Source: Streptomyces sp. Tue 6430 (lineage in GTDB: Bacteria > Actinomycetota > Actinomycetes > Streptomycetales > Streptomycetaceae). From it: DNA of 64,000 nt. The DNA lies in assembly GCA_021568835.1 (NCBI GenBank), contig JAKGSH010000010.1, positions 2,976,001-3,040,000 on the forward strand, in the 5' to 3' direction. Position 1 is the stretch's first letter, and each line of letters begins with the position of its first letter. The position numbers were made by a program, and so were the translations under genes. The notes beneath the pieces are model-generated. The model did not search any database. It was not told the origin of the DNA and saw nothing but the letters and a program-made list of their open reading frames with translations. Shown piece after piece: positions 44,958 through 52,397 of the stretch.

Positions 44958-45885
44958 ATGGCCATCACGGACCGGTACCCCGGCAGGCCGGCACCCTGGC
45001 CCTCGCCCACGCCCTGTCGGCCGCCGAACGCGGCCTGGCCGTCATCCCCCTGTCCCGGACCAAGCTCCCCGCGTTGCGTTCCCCCACCGCGACGACCCCA
45101 CAGCCCCGCCCTGCCACGGCGAGTGCGGCCGCCCCGGCCACGGCGTGTACGACGCCAGCACCGACCCCGCGCGCATCCGCGAACTGTTCGCCGCCGCCCC
45201 CTGGGCCACCGGCTACGGCATCGCCTGCGGGCTCCCCCCGCACCACCTGATCGGCGTCGACCTCGACACCAAGTCCGGCACCGACTCCACCGCCGCCCTG
45301 CGCGAACTCGCCCTGCGCCACCTCTTCACCATCCCGCCCACGGTCGTCGTCCTCACCCCCTCCGGCGGCCGCCACCTCTGGCTCACCGGCCCCGCGGACG
45401 TCGTCGTCCCCAACTCGGCCGGCCGCCTCGCCCCCGGCATCGACATCCGCGGCGCCGGCGGCTACCTCGTAGGCCCCGGTTCCCGCACCGACCGCGGTGT
45501 GTACGCCATCGCGCCCGGCACCGGGCACCTCGTCCCCGCCCCCTGCCCCCGCGCCCTCCTGCGCCTGCTCCTCCCCCCGCCCCGTCTCCCCCGCCGGACG
45601 CCCCCGGCGGCCGGCGGGGCACACGGCCACGGCCTCGTCCAGTTCGTCCTCGCGGCCCACCGGGGACAACGCAACACCCGCCTGTACTGGGCGGCTTGCC
45701 GCGCCTACGAGGACGGCATCGGCGAGGACCTCGGCGAAGCCCTCGTCGACGCGGCCGTCCGCGCCGGCCTCCCACTCCGGGAGGCCCGCTCGACCCTGGC
45801 CTCGGCGGCCCGCATGACCCGCCTCCGGACCCCACCGGACCCCGACACCCCTCACCGGGCCGCCGGCCCCCACGAGCCACTGTGA
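44958..45885 (+). pseudogene. Orphan bifunctional primase/polymerase-domain gene with two apparent frameshifts
   Basis: From 45100 on the frame reads an intact prim-pol domain: GECGRPGHGVYDASTDPARI, GIACGLPPHHLIGVDLDTKS, VVVLTPSGGRHLWLTGPADV and APGIDIRGAGGYLVGPGS. The N-terminus is broken up. MAITDR begins at ATG 44958, QAGTLALAHALSAAERGLAV is in the second frame, and the rest is in the third. Restoring one C near 44984 and one in the C-run near 45082-45086 joins all three into about 309 residues. It lies outside the two AICEs and lacks DUF3631, Xis and Int neighbours. It may be a domesticated or relic copy, conserved in its fold. The transcript may be leaderless. Confidence 0.75.
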
Positions 45886-45897
45886 CGGGGGAACACG

Positions 45898-45934
45898 GAA
45901 GGGGTGCCGCCTGGGAGGGCGGCACCCCTTCCGA
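45898..45934. terminator. Bidirectional terminator between convergent genes
   Basis: A perfect 15-bp inverted repeat (GGAAGGGGTGCCGCC/GGCGGCACCCCTTCC) with a 6-nt loop lies between the convergent prim-pol-like and MerR-methyltransferase genes. Confidence 0.85.
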
Positions 45935-45952
45935 TCGCGACCTCACGACGAT

Positions 45953-47080
45953 TCACGCCACGAGCAGGCGGAGACCGAGCTCCGCCGCGTCGAGGGCGAC
46001 GAGATCGGGGTTGCGTTCGGCCCACCGGCCCGAGGAAAGGTCGTCGCGGAGTTCGTTCACCGCCCGCCGCTCGGCCTCCGGCCCGACCCTGGTCCACACC
46101 GACACCGCGCGGCGCACACGTTCGTCCAGGTACGCGTCGGGCCGGCGCCAGTAGGCCTCCAGGAAGCCGTCGGCACAGTCCCACGGAACGAGCACCGGCT
46201 CCATCCGAGACCCGATCACCCGGGCCGTCCGGTCCACCGGGGGCCGGTCCGCGACCAGGCCGGCGACCTCGGGCAGGTAGTCACGGGTGAGCCAGAACCT
46301 CAGACGCCATCCGGCGTCACCGGCGTCGTGCGTGAACACCACCACGCGGCGGGCCACGCGCCGCATCTCGCGCAGCCCGGCGATCGGGTCCCGCCAGTGG
46401 TGGACGGTACTGAAGGCCGTCGCGGCGTCGAAGGACCGGTCCTCGAACGGGCGGCTCTCCGCGGCGGCGGCCACGCACGGCGCCGCACCGGCAGGGCGCT
46501 GCGCCCGCATGACCGCCGACGGCTCCACCGCCGTGACGTCACGGTCGGGGGGCTCGTAGGAGCCGGTGCCGGCCCCGACGTTCAGTACCGTCCGCGCGTC
46601 CCCGAGCGCCTCCCAGACCCTCGCGGCGATCCGCGGCTCGGTGCGCCGCGTCGCCGGGTGGGCGGACCCGATGGCGTCGTGCAACTGCGCCCCGAAAACT
46701 CTCAGTTGCTCTTCCGGCGTCGTCCTGATCCCCATCGCCCGCGCCTCCAGTTCCTTGTCGATGGCGGTCACCATGGCGGCGGCGCGGTCACGCTGTTCCA
46801 GCAGCAGGCCGCGCAGCCGGCGCAGGCACGCGACCGCGTCGGTGGCCGGGTCGTCCACCAGATCCGCGATCTCGCACGGTCCGAAACCCAGCCGCCGGTA
46901 GGCGAGCACCTCCCGCAGCCGCTCCACGTCACCGACCGAGTAGACCCGGTACCCGGCGGCCGTCCGCGCGGACGGCCGCACGAGGCCGATCTCGTCGTAG
47001 TGGTGCAGCGTGCGGACAGTCACGTCGGCCGGCTCGGCCATACGCCCCACGGTCAGGCGCTCTTCCACACCACCGACCAT
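45953..47080 (-). CDS. MerR-type regulator fused to a SAM-dependent methyltransferase
   Basis: 375 residues. The N-terminal 115 are a MerR DNA-binding domain (VGRMAEPADVTVRTLHHYDE, GYRVYSVGDVERLREVLAYR) with its dimerisation helix, continuing into MGIRTTPEEQLRVFG, which is like the start of TipA-type ligand domains. From about residue 155 a class I methyltransferase follows (TVLNVGAGTGSYEPPDRDVTAVEPS, FEDRSFDAATAFSTVHHWRD), with typical SAM-binding motif I and acidic motif II. There is no frameshift at the junction. The ligand domain appears to have been replaced by an enzyme. Possible roles are a sensor of SAM or substrate, or an autoregulated methyltransferase. Confidence 0.88.
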   Translation of the reverse strand: MVGGVEERLTVGRMAEPADVTVRTLHHYDEIGLVRPSARTAAGYRVYSVGDVERLREVLAYRRLGFGPCEIADLVDDPATDAVACLRRLRGLLLEQRDRAAAMVTAIDKELEARAMGIRTTPEEQLRVFGAQLHDAIGSAHPATRRTEPRIAARVWEALGDARTVLNVGAGTGSYEPPDRDVTAVEPSAVMRAQRPAGAAPCVAAAAESRPFEDRSFDAATAFSTVHHWRDPIAGLREMRRVARRVVVFTHDAGDAGWRLRFWLTRDYLPEVAGLVADRPPVDRTARVIGSRMEPVLVPWDCADGFLEAYWRRPDAYLDERVRRAVSVWTRVGPEAERRAVNELRDDLSSGRWAERNPDLVALDAAELGLRLLVA

Positions 47081-47488
47081 GCGGCATCACGCCACGTGAG
47101 GGTCAAGCGCTCCGCCTCCCCTGCCGTCCGTGACCGACCGTCAGCAGGTTCCGCACGGCGTCGGGTGACGGGGACACGGTGCAATACACACGTACGGAGG
47201 GCCGTCCACCGAAGCGTCATCACCCGTACGGTGGGCGTCGAGGCGGGGCGGCGGGGTACGGGATCACTGTTCCGTGCTCGCCCGAATGCCGGGGTCCGAT
47301 GCCGCCCGAGGGCCGAAAAAGCCCGCATCCAAGGGTGTTTCCAAAGGAATCGGTGTCGCGGAAAGCGTTTCCGACCGTCTTCGGTCAACAGTGTGCGCGT
47401 GTCTACACCGGGTTAAACGTCCAGATTGTTCAGAATGTCATCAACTGCCCCAGTTGAAACTATGAAGTTTCGTGCCGAGGAGCATGAC
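47081..47488. promoter_or_regulatory. Intergenic region with the palindrome GGAAAGCGTTTCC
   Basis: About 400 bases between divergent genes. A perfect 5-3-5 palindrome lies at 47360-47372, about 115 bases before the start of the next gene, and resembles LacI-type operators. No gene or RNA is recognised in the rest. Confidence 0.4.
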
Positions 47489-48841
47489 ATGCAGGCTCGC
47501 AGATGGCACCCAGACCAGCCCACCCGCATCGGTCGGCACGACTGGCCTGACGAGGGTGACAACGGAACGCACATGCGGCTGCGGGCCGGCTCCATCGTGG
47601 TACTGGACCGGCAGGCATGGCGGATCCTGGAGATCGACAGCTACACCGGCGACCGGTGGCCGGACATCTACGAGAAGGCGTGGCGCGACCACGTGGAATT
47701 GTGGTGGCACGCCAACGAGCTGCGCCGGGCCAACAACCAGGCGGGCAAACCCGCTCCCGAACGGGCCGAGTTCTACAAGCGCCCGGTGGTCCTCGTCCTG
47801 CGCAACGAGAACCTGCCCCGCTCCACGCCGAAGCACTGGTGCGCCCCCGCCAGCCACGACTGGGAGGTCCTCCCGGAGCACTACGCCGTCTGCCGCGCCT
47901 GCGGCGAACTGCCGCCCTGCCGTCACGGGGAGTACCGCTGGGAGGGCGGCCCCCGCTGGCCGGAGCAGAACGGCGGCATCCCGCTCATGGTGCCGGAGGG
48001 CTGCTGCATGGGGTGCGCCGAGCCGATCAGGCCGCGGGTGCGGACCGTGCGCTTCCCCGGGCCGAACCTCTGGTACCCGCCCCTGGGGGAGGACACCGCG
48101 GTCTTCCACGCCCGTGCCGCCTGCGCCGACCAGGTCGACTGCTACCGCATGCAGTGGCAGACCGAGTACAACCCGCGTCCCGCCGCGCACTCCACCACGC
48201 CGGCGTTCCCCGGCTTCGAGCAGTTCGTGCTGCCCCGGACCCGCAACGCACCGGACCTGGGCCCGCATGCCGAGCGGATCTCCCGCAGCACGCACCCCGG
48301 GCCGGTCGCACCGTCCCGGCCGGTGGAGGAGGAATGCGTCTCCGTGACCGGTGACTCCGGCGTCTTCCACGTCCCGTTCGACCGGTACCGGGGAGAAGCA
48401 CAGATCGGCGCGATGCCGGCCGCCCCGTCGGCACCGACCGCCCCCGAGCCGACGTCCGCCGCCCCCGGCGTACCCGCGGCCCCCGGTGCAACCCCGTTCC
48501 CCGGCGTACCCGCGCTCTCCGGTGCGCGCTCGGTCTCCGGTGCGCGCTCGGTCTCCAGCGCACACTCGGTCTCCGACGCCCCCGCGGCGGACCCGATCGC
48601 GCCGGGCCGGCCCGCCGCGCCGCAACAGCCCCCCGCGGCCGAAGCGGCCGTCCCCGCCCCCTCCTCTCCCGCCGAGGACGCCGGGCAGGCCCTCCAGGCG
48701 GCGGAGAAACTGGTGTCCCTGGCCGGGCGCCCGGCCTTCCACAACGCCGAGCAGGCGGCCAGGGTGATCGAGGAACTCACCGCCGCGGTCCGGAACATCG
48801 CGCTCTGCCTGCACGACCCGGCCGCCGGCGCCCGCACATGA
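47489..48841 (+). CDS. Hypothetical protein with cysteine-rich core and disordered Ala/Pro tail
   Basis: A 450-residue protein. Residues 1-100 are a soluble domain (GSIVVLDRQAWRILEIDS, RDHVELWWHANELRRANNQ). At about 120-190 cysteine pairs (HYAVCRACGELPPCRHGEY and GCCMGCAEPIRPR) suggest zinc binding. Residues about 290-400 are Ala/Pro/Ser-rich with short repeats (GARSVSGARSVSSAHSVS). A helical C-terminus (AGQALQAAEKLVSLAGRP) closes it. ATG 47489 is chosen for GAGGAG seven bases upstream. Two earlier in-frame starts exist. Function unknown. It is the last chromosomal gene before the att-repeat cluster. Confidence 0.7.
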   Translation: MQARRWHPDQPTRIGRHDWPDEGDNGTHMRLRAGSIVVLDRQAWRILEIDSYTGDRWPDIYEKAWRDHVELWWHANELRRANNQAGKPAPERAEFYKRPVVLVLRNENLPRSTPKHWCAPASHDWEVLPEHYAVCRACGELPPCRHGEYRWEGGPRWPEQNGGIPLMVPEGCCMGCAEPIRPRVRTVRFPGPNLWYPPLGEDTAVFHARAACADQVDCYRMQWQTEYNPRPAAHSTTPAFPGFEQFVLPRTRNAPDLGPHAERISRSTHPGPVAPSRPVEEECVSVTGDSGVFHVPFDRYRGEAQIGAMPAAPSAPTAPEPTSAAPGVPAAPGATPFPGVPALSGARSVSGARSVSSAHSVSDAPAADPIAPGRPAAPQQPPAAEAAVPAPSSPAEDAGQALQAAEKLVSLAGRPAFHNAEQAARVIEELTAAVRNIALCLHDPAAGART

Positions 48842-49010
48842 CCCGTCGGCGGCCCGCCCGCCTCCCCGCCACGGCCGTTCACGAGCGCCGGCCCGGCACG
48901 CCCTCGGAGCCCGGCGGACCACATGGCCGGCCCCCGGCACGACGGACGGCACGCGAGAAGGGCGCCCCTCACAGAGGGACACCCTTCCGGCCGGCCCGTC
49001 CGCGACCAGT

Positions 49011-49067
49011 GGAGACGGTGAGATCCGAACTCCCGGTGGCATCGCTGCCACGACGGTCTTCAAGGCC
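49011..49067 (-). repeat. Decayed copy of the tRNA-Ser(UGA) 3' end (fossil attachment site)
   Basis: 51 of 57 positions match the AICE-2 attachment core (50358-50414). The six substitutions are scattered and there are no gaps. A degenerate hairpin lies just left of it (about 48958-48990), where a tRNA terminator would be. It is not a functional tRNA because the 5' half is absent. It probably marks an earlier insertion at the same tRNA. Confidence 0.8.
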
Positions 49068-49548
49068 TTTTGGCGATCACAGCCACTTCTGACTCCGCCG
49101 CCGGTCGGGCGCGTGTGGGCACCTCCGCGAAGCCGTCCTCCCCGTCACCGTGCCCTCACGTGCCCCAGGGGTGTCGTCACACCCGCTGAACCACGCACGC
49201 GGGCCACTCAGATGGCGTGCCTGGGGCACCGCTCGCCGGATGCCGTCGCCCCGGGCAAAGCCGAACAGCCGCGACCCAGGGCACCCAGGTCGTTCGTACA
49301 GTGGCGTGCTCCACCCCGACGCCAGGAACCACGCCCGCTCCACGGTGTGCGGGTCGACGGCAGACGGGACGGGAGCCGGGGAGGGTGGTGGTCCGGGGCG
49401 GGTGGCGGTCCGGGGCGGGTGGCGGTCCGGGGAGAGGCGCCGACCGCAGGCAGCCGGCGTGGGGAGAAGCTGGGTGCGTTCCCGCCCCGAGGCCTCGTAG
49501 TCTCTGTCGGCCCGCACAGCCGTCGGGCAGTTCACGAAGAGGTTGATC
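49068..49548. other. Gene-free stretch inside the fossil insertion
   Basis: About 480 bases with no convincing coding frame on either strand. A 17-bp tandem repeat, GGTCCGGGGCGGGTGGC, occurs about 2.5 times at 49389-49432. The sequence may be the eroded remainder of an older element. Confidence 0.5.
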
Positions 49549-50202
49549 ATGCAGCAGCGAAGAGCAGTCGGCAGGTGGAGTGGTGCGGCCCGGGTGCTGG
49601 TACCACTCGGGTTGACCCTCCTGGTGGGGACCACCGTGTACACCCTCGCGAACTACGGGATGGCCAGAGTCATGGGCGACTCGATGAGACCCACGTACCG
49701 CCAGGGCGATCGGCTGTTCATCGAGCGGATCGACGCGGGCGAAATACGCCGGGGCGATGTGCTGCTCATCGAGGCGCCCGAACACACTCGGCCCGGACCA
49801 CTGCTGCTGCGGGTCATCGGGACGGGTGACGATCACGTGACGGGTGAGGGGAACCGGGTCTCGGTGAACGGGAAGCCGGTCGACGAGCCGTACGTGACGG
49901 ACAGCGAAGAGAACCTGACGGTCGGTCCGTACGACGTGACGGTGCCTGACGGGCGCTTGTTCTTGCTGGGCGACCATCGGGACAACGCCAACGACTCGCG
50001 TTTTCACCTCGGCGAGCAGTCGGGCAGTGTCGCTGCCTCTGGAGTACAGGGGCGAGTGCTGGAGGACTCCACCGTGCCGGCAGTGCTGGCGACACTGGAG
50101 GGCCTCGGGATCGTGCTGACCCTGGCCGGTGTCGGAAGCTACGTGGCCGGACGGCGTGCCCGACAGTCGCTCCCGACCGCGGCGCCCTGGTCTGCGGCCT
50201 GA
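49549..50202 (+). CDS. Signal-peptidase-I-like (S26) membrane protein lacking the usual catalytic lysine
   Basis: 217 residues with membrane segments at both ends (VLVPLGLTLLVGTTVYTLAN and LEGLGIVLTLAGVGSYVAG). Box B has the Ser nucleophile in VMGDSMRPTYRQGDRL. Box E is present as LFLLGDHRDNANDSR. Where S26 enzymes have K-R-V-I-G (catalytic Lys before Arg), this protein has LLLRVIGTGDD, so Leu replaces Lys. ATG 49549 has AAGAGG six bases upstream. Either the base is supplied by another residue or the protein no longer cleaves. It is the only gene between the decayed and intact attachment-site copies, so it probably arrived with an earlier element. Confidence 0.85.
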   Translation: MQQRRAVGRWSGAARVLVPLGLTLLVGTTVYTLANYGMARVMGDSMRPTYRQGDRLFIERIDAGEIRRGDVLLIEAPEHTRPGPLLLRVIGTGDDHVTGEGNRVSVNGKPVDEPYVTDSEENLTVGPYDVTVPDGRLFLLGDHRDNANDSRFHLGEQSGSVAASGVQGRVLEDSTVPAVLATLEGLGIVLTLAGVGSYVAGRRARQSLPTAAPWSAA

Positions 50203-50295
50203 GCCGAAGCCCTGGGCCCGCAGGACGCCTCGTCGTGCCCCGCCCGTGCCCGATCGAGCGGGAGACCATGGGGGCACCGGGCAGCCACAGGGGCG

Positions 50296-50338
50296 AGCAC
50301 GCAAACGACCCCTGACCGTTTCACCAGGTCAGAGGCCG
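50296..50338. terminator. Hairpin left of the AICE-2 attachment site
   Basis: Arms AACGACCCCTGACC and GGTCAGAGGCCGTT pair with two mismatches around a 15-nt loop. It lies between the signal-peptidase-like gene and the attachment repeat, in the position of a tRNA terminator. Confidence 0.55.
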
Positions 50339-50355
50339 TTTTCTCTGCTCTCGGA

Positions 50356-50414
50356 GCGGAGGCGGTGAGATTCGAACTCACGGTGACATCGCTGCCACGA
50401 CGGTTTTCAAGACC
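50356..50414 (-). repeat. Left attachment site of AICE-2 (59-bp direct repeat)
   Basis: Identical over 59 bp to 63351-63409, the 3' part of the intact tRNA-Ser(UGA) gene, from the anticodon loop through the T-arm to the acceptor end. The upstream bases are not tRNA, so this is the truncated copy created by integration. The two repeats are 12,995 bp apart, which gives the element length. Confidence 0.95.
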
Positions 50415-50484
50415 AGCCGGTTTCCCACGGCGAAACGGTCTTTGACCTGCGGCTACGACGGCGCGAGCCACGCGCACGACTGCA

Positions 50485-50504
50485 TCCTGGCCGCAGGATG
50501 GCCA
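50485..50504. other. Candidate integrase arm site (left)
   Basis: TCCTGGCCGCAGGATGGCCA lies 71 bases inside the left attachment site. A near copy (TCCTGGCCGCAGGTTGGCC) lies at 63218, 113 bases inside the right site, in the same orientation. In the excised circle both would flank the core, as expected for arm-type integrase sites. Confidence 0.5.
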
Positions 50505-50527
50505 CAGGGGTGCTGCGCGACGTCACC

Positions 50528-51097
50528 TCACGCGGCGAACGGCAGTCGTGCGGGAGCCGGCGTGCGATCGGTAAAACCGTGATCCGCCGGCCGCGCCGCC
50601 CGTTGCGCGAGCCATCCGGAGACTCGCGGTCCGCCGTTCACCGCAGCCCCTTCCCGGACCGTACGGACGTAGGTGAAGCCCTGCGCGAGGTAGTACCGCT
50701 GGAGTCCCTCGTTCGTCGTCCACGCGTCCAACCGCACCCACCGCGCACCCGCCCGGTGTGCACGGTCGCCGGCCCAGTCGAGCAACCGGCCGCCGAGGTT
50801 CTGTCCGGCGTACTCGCGGGCAATGGTCAGCTTGTTGACGAACATGGAGGGTTCGGCCAGTTCGCCATCGGTCCACAGCCCCTCTTCCGCATCCGGCGTG
50901 AGCGTGATGGTGCCCGCGGTCGCGTGTCCGTCGCGGAGCATGAAGACCGTGCCCGCTTCGATCGTGGCCAACAGTTTGTCTGCCGGGTACGGGCGGCTCC
51001 ACTGGTCGGAGCCGATGCCGCGCAGCCAAACTGCCGCTTCCTCACGGAAGGACAGCAGCTTGGCAACGTCGTGCGGTTCGGCGGGTGTGATGATCAC
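50528..51097 (-). CDS. GNAT-family acetyltransferase, cargo gene of AICE-2
   Basis: A 189-residue acetyl-CoA-dependent N-acyltransferase. The acetyl-CoA-binding motif A lies in KLTIAREYAGQNLGGRLLDW, with a RWVRLDAWTTNEGLQRYY strand-helix and a YYLAQGFTYVRT C-terminal motif. The substrate is unknown. Related small GNATs act on antibiotics, polyamines or proteins. GTG 51097 overlaps the GntR stop (GTGA). It is the outermost gene beside the left attachment site. AICE-1 has a P-loop kinase in the corresponding coupled position. Confidence 0.87.
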   Translation of the reverse strand: MIITPAEPHDVAKLLSFREEAAVWLRGIGSDQWSRPYPADKLLATIEAGTVFMLRDGHATAGTITLTPDAEEGLWTDGELAEPSMFVNKLTIAREYAGQNLGGRLLDWAGDRAHRAGARWVRLDAWTTNEGLQRYYLAQGFTYVRTVREGAAVNGGPRVSGWLAQRAARPADHGFTDRTPAPARLPFAA

Positions 51098-51861
51098 GTG
51101 TTCTCACTTCGGCCGGCAAGGTCGCCGATCTCGTAGTTCATCCGGTTCAGATCGCCCCGGAACGTCGTGATGGTGCATCGGATGGGACAGTCTGACGAGT
51201 AGCCGGTACGCGTCCAGAGCAGTACGGGCACGCCGGCGCTCATCTCCAAGAGGCGAGCCTCTTCCGGCGTCGGCATGCGTGTCGCGATCTCGTCGAAGTA
51301 GCCGATCTGCTCGATTCCTCGCGCGGCCAGGTACCTCGTGGTCCCCTCTTCGATGTCCCCGGGCTCAGCCAAGCGGGGAGACTCTTCGATCAGCCAAGCC
51401 GGGTAGTACGTCGCCTGCGTGGACCACGGCACGTCGTCCACGTACCGATGGCAGAACCGCAGCACCGCTTTGCTCCCCTTCTCGATCTTCAGTCGTTCCG
51501 CGACCTCTTCGGGAGCGGGCAGCATCTCCACGCGGAACGTCTGGTGGGGCCGACGGCCGGCGTTCGTGACGTCGGTGTTGTAGGCGTCCCCGTTGTGGGG
51601 GAAGTCCAGGTTCTCGAAGCGCGAGGCGTTGAGTTCGAACACCTCGTGTGAACGAACCTCGTACCCCAGTCCCTGACTGGACGTGATCAGCCCTTCGCCG
51701 ACCAGCAGGGCGAGACCGGACCGAACGGTGTTGCGGGAGGCGTCGAACCGGGCTGACAGCTCACTCTCTGAGGGCAACCGACGGTCGCGGTCGAACGCGC
51801 CATTCACGATCTCGCGACGTAGGGCGTCGGCCACCTGTCGGTACTTCGGTTGCTTGCTCAT
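51094..51861 (-). CDS. korA: GntR-family (KorA-type) regulator of AICE-2
   Basis: A 255-residue repressor with a GntR winged helix at the N-terminus (YRQVADALRREIVNGAFDRD, ESELSARFDASRNTVRSGLA) and a UTRA-type effector domain (about 85-245). ATG 51861 (MSKQPKYRQ) is preferred to upstream starts, which would cover the operator. An inverted pair of 17-bp sites lies directly upstream. It diverges from the transfer operon and should silence it. It is only distantly similar to the AICE-1 regulator. Confidence 0.87.
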   Translation of the reverse strand: MSKQPKYRQVADALRREIVNGAFDRDRRLPSESELSARFDASRNTVRSGLALLVGEGLITSSQGLGYEVRSHEVFELNASRFENLDFPHNGDAYNTDVTNAGRRPHQTFRVEMLPAPEEVAERLKIEKGSKAVLRFCHRYVDDVPWSTQATYYPAWLIEESPRLAEPGDIEEGTTRYLAARGIEQIGYFDEIATRMPTPEEARLLEMSAGVPVLLWTRTGYSSDCPIRCTITTFRGDLNRMNYEIGDLAGRSENT

Positions 51862-51881
51862 GCGCCCATCATGACGCACTC

Positions 51882-51976
51882 GCTCAACTTGTTGGTACAT
51901 GTGGGCCCCAATCTCTTGACGGCTCGCCGTCCGCGGGTGCAGCATCATCGCATCAGCTTGTACCAACAAGTTGAGC
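51882..51976. promoter_or_regulatory. Twin inverted 17-bp operators of the AICE-2 regulator
   Basis: GCTCAACTTGTTGGTAC (51882-51898) and its exact reverse complement GTACCAACAAGTTGAGC (51960-51976) lie 78 bp apart in the divergent intergenic region. Each contains an internal CTTGT/ACAAG-like dyad. The arrangement fits repression of both divergent transcripts by the GntR protein, possibly with looping. Confidence 0.75.
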
Positions 51977-51989
51977 AAGCGGAGCAATT

Positions 51990-52314
51990 CCCTTGAGTTG
52001 CTTCCGCCTGCGTAGATGCACAGGGCGGGGACGCTGCAATCCCGCTAAAGGCCAGGTGGAACAGGGTTTCGGCCCGTACTGGCGAGGTGGCCCGGTGACC
52101 GCGAGCAACGGCCGGCGTGTGGGGACGTGGTCCCCCTTGCAGTGCTGTTTCCGTGCCTCTTCGACCTGGGAGTTCCGATGCTTCGACGAACCCTGTGGGC
52201 GCCGCCGTGATGGACCGGCCGACGGCGCCCGTGCACCACCCCGACCCGTGAGTTGTGCATTCGCTCGCGGCCGATCCGGTCCGCTCTCTTCCTGCTCTCG
52301 CAGCGGCTAGCGCT
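51990..52314. other. Long 5' leader of the AICE-2 transfer operon
   Basis: About 325 bases with no normal gene. A 10-codon open frame (52178-52210) begins with ATG after TGGGAGTTCCG, the same motif that precedes the ATG of the next gene (52398), so it might be a translated leader peptide. No known riboswitch was recognised. Confidence 0.35.
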
Positions 52315-52372
52315 GCGGCCGGTTGCCTCCGCTGCACGTCTCGTACGTGCAGCGCTGAGGGGAGCCGGATCC
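52315..52372 (+). promoter_or_regulatory. Conserved structured leader element of AICE-2 (with covariation)
   Basis: Counterpart of 10035-10092. The hairpin GCTGCACGT-CTCGT-ACGTGCAGC differs from AICE-1 by one compensated base pair, and flanks are identical except at one position near the end. It ends 25 bases before the start codon of the first transfer-operon gene. No T-run follows, so simple termination is less likely than a regulatory or processing role. Confidence 0.65.
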
Positions 52373-52397
52373 ACCCCTTCGCCTCTTGGGAGTTCGC

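Noticed and set aside
45953-47080. Frameshift-created fusion of MerR and methyltransferase genes
   Set aside because: The frame is continuous, with normal codon use across the junction, and the linker is reasonable, so a genuine fusion is preferred, although the recurrent indels in this window mean it should be re-sequenced.
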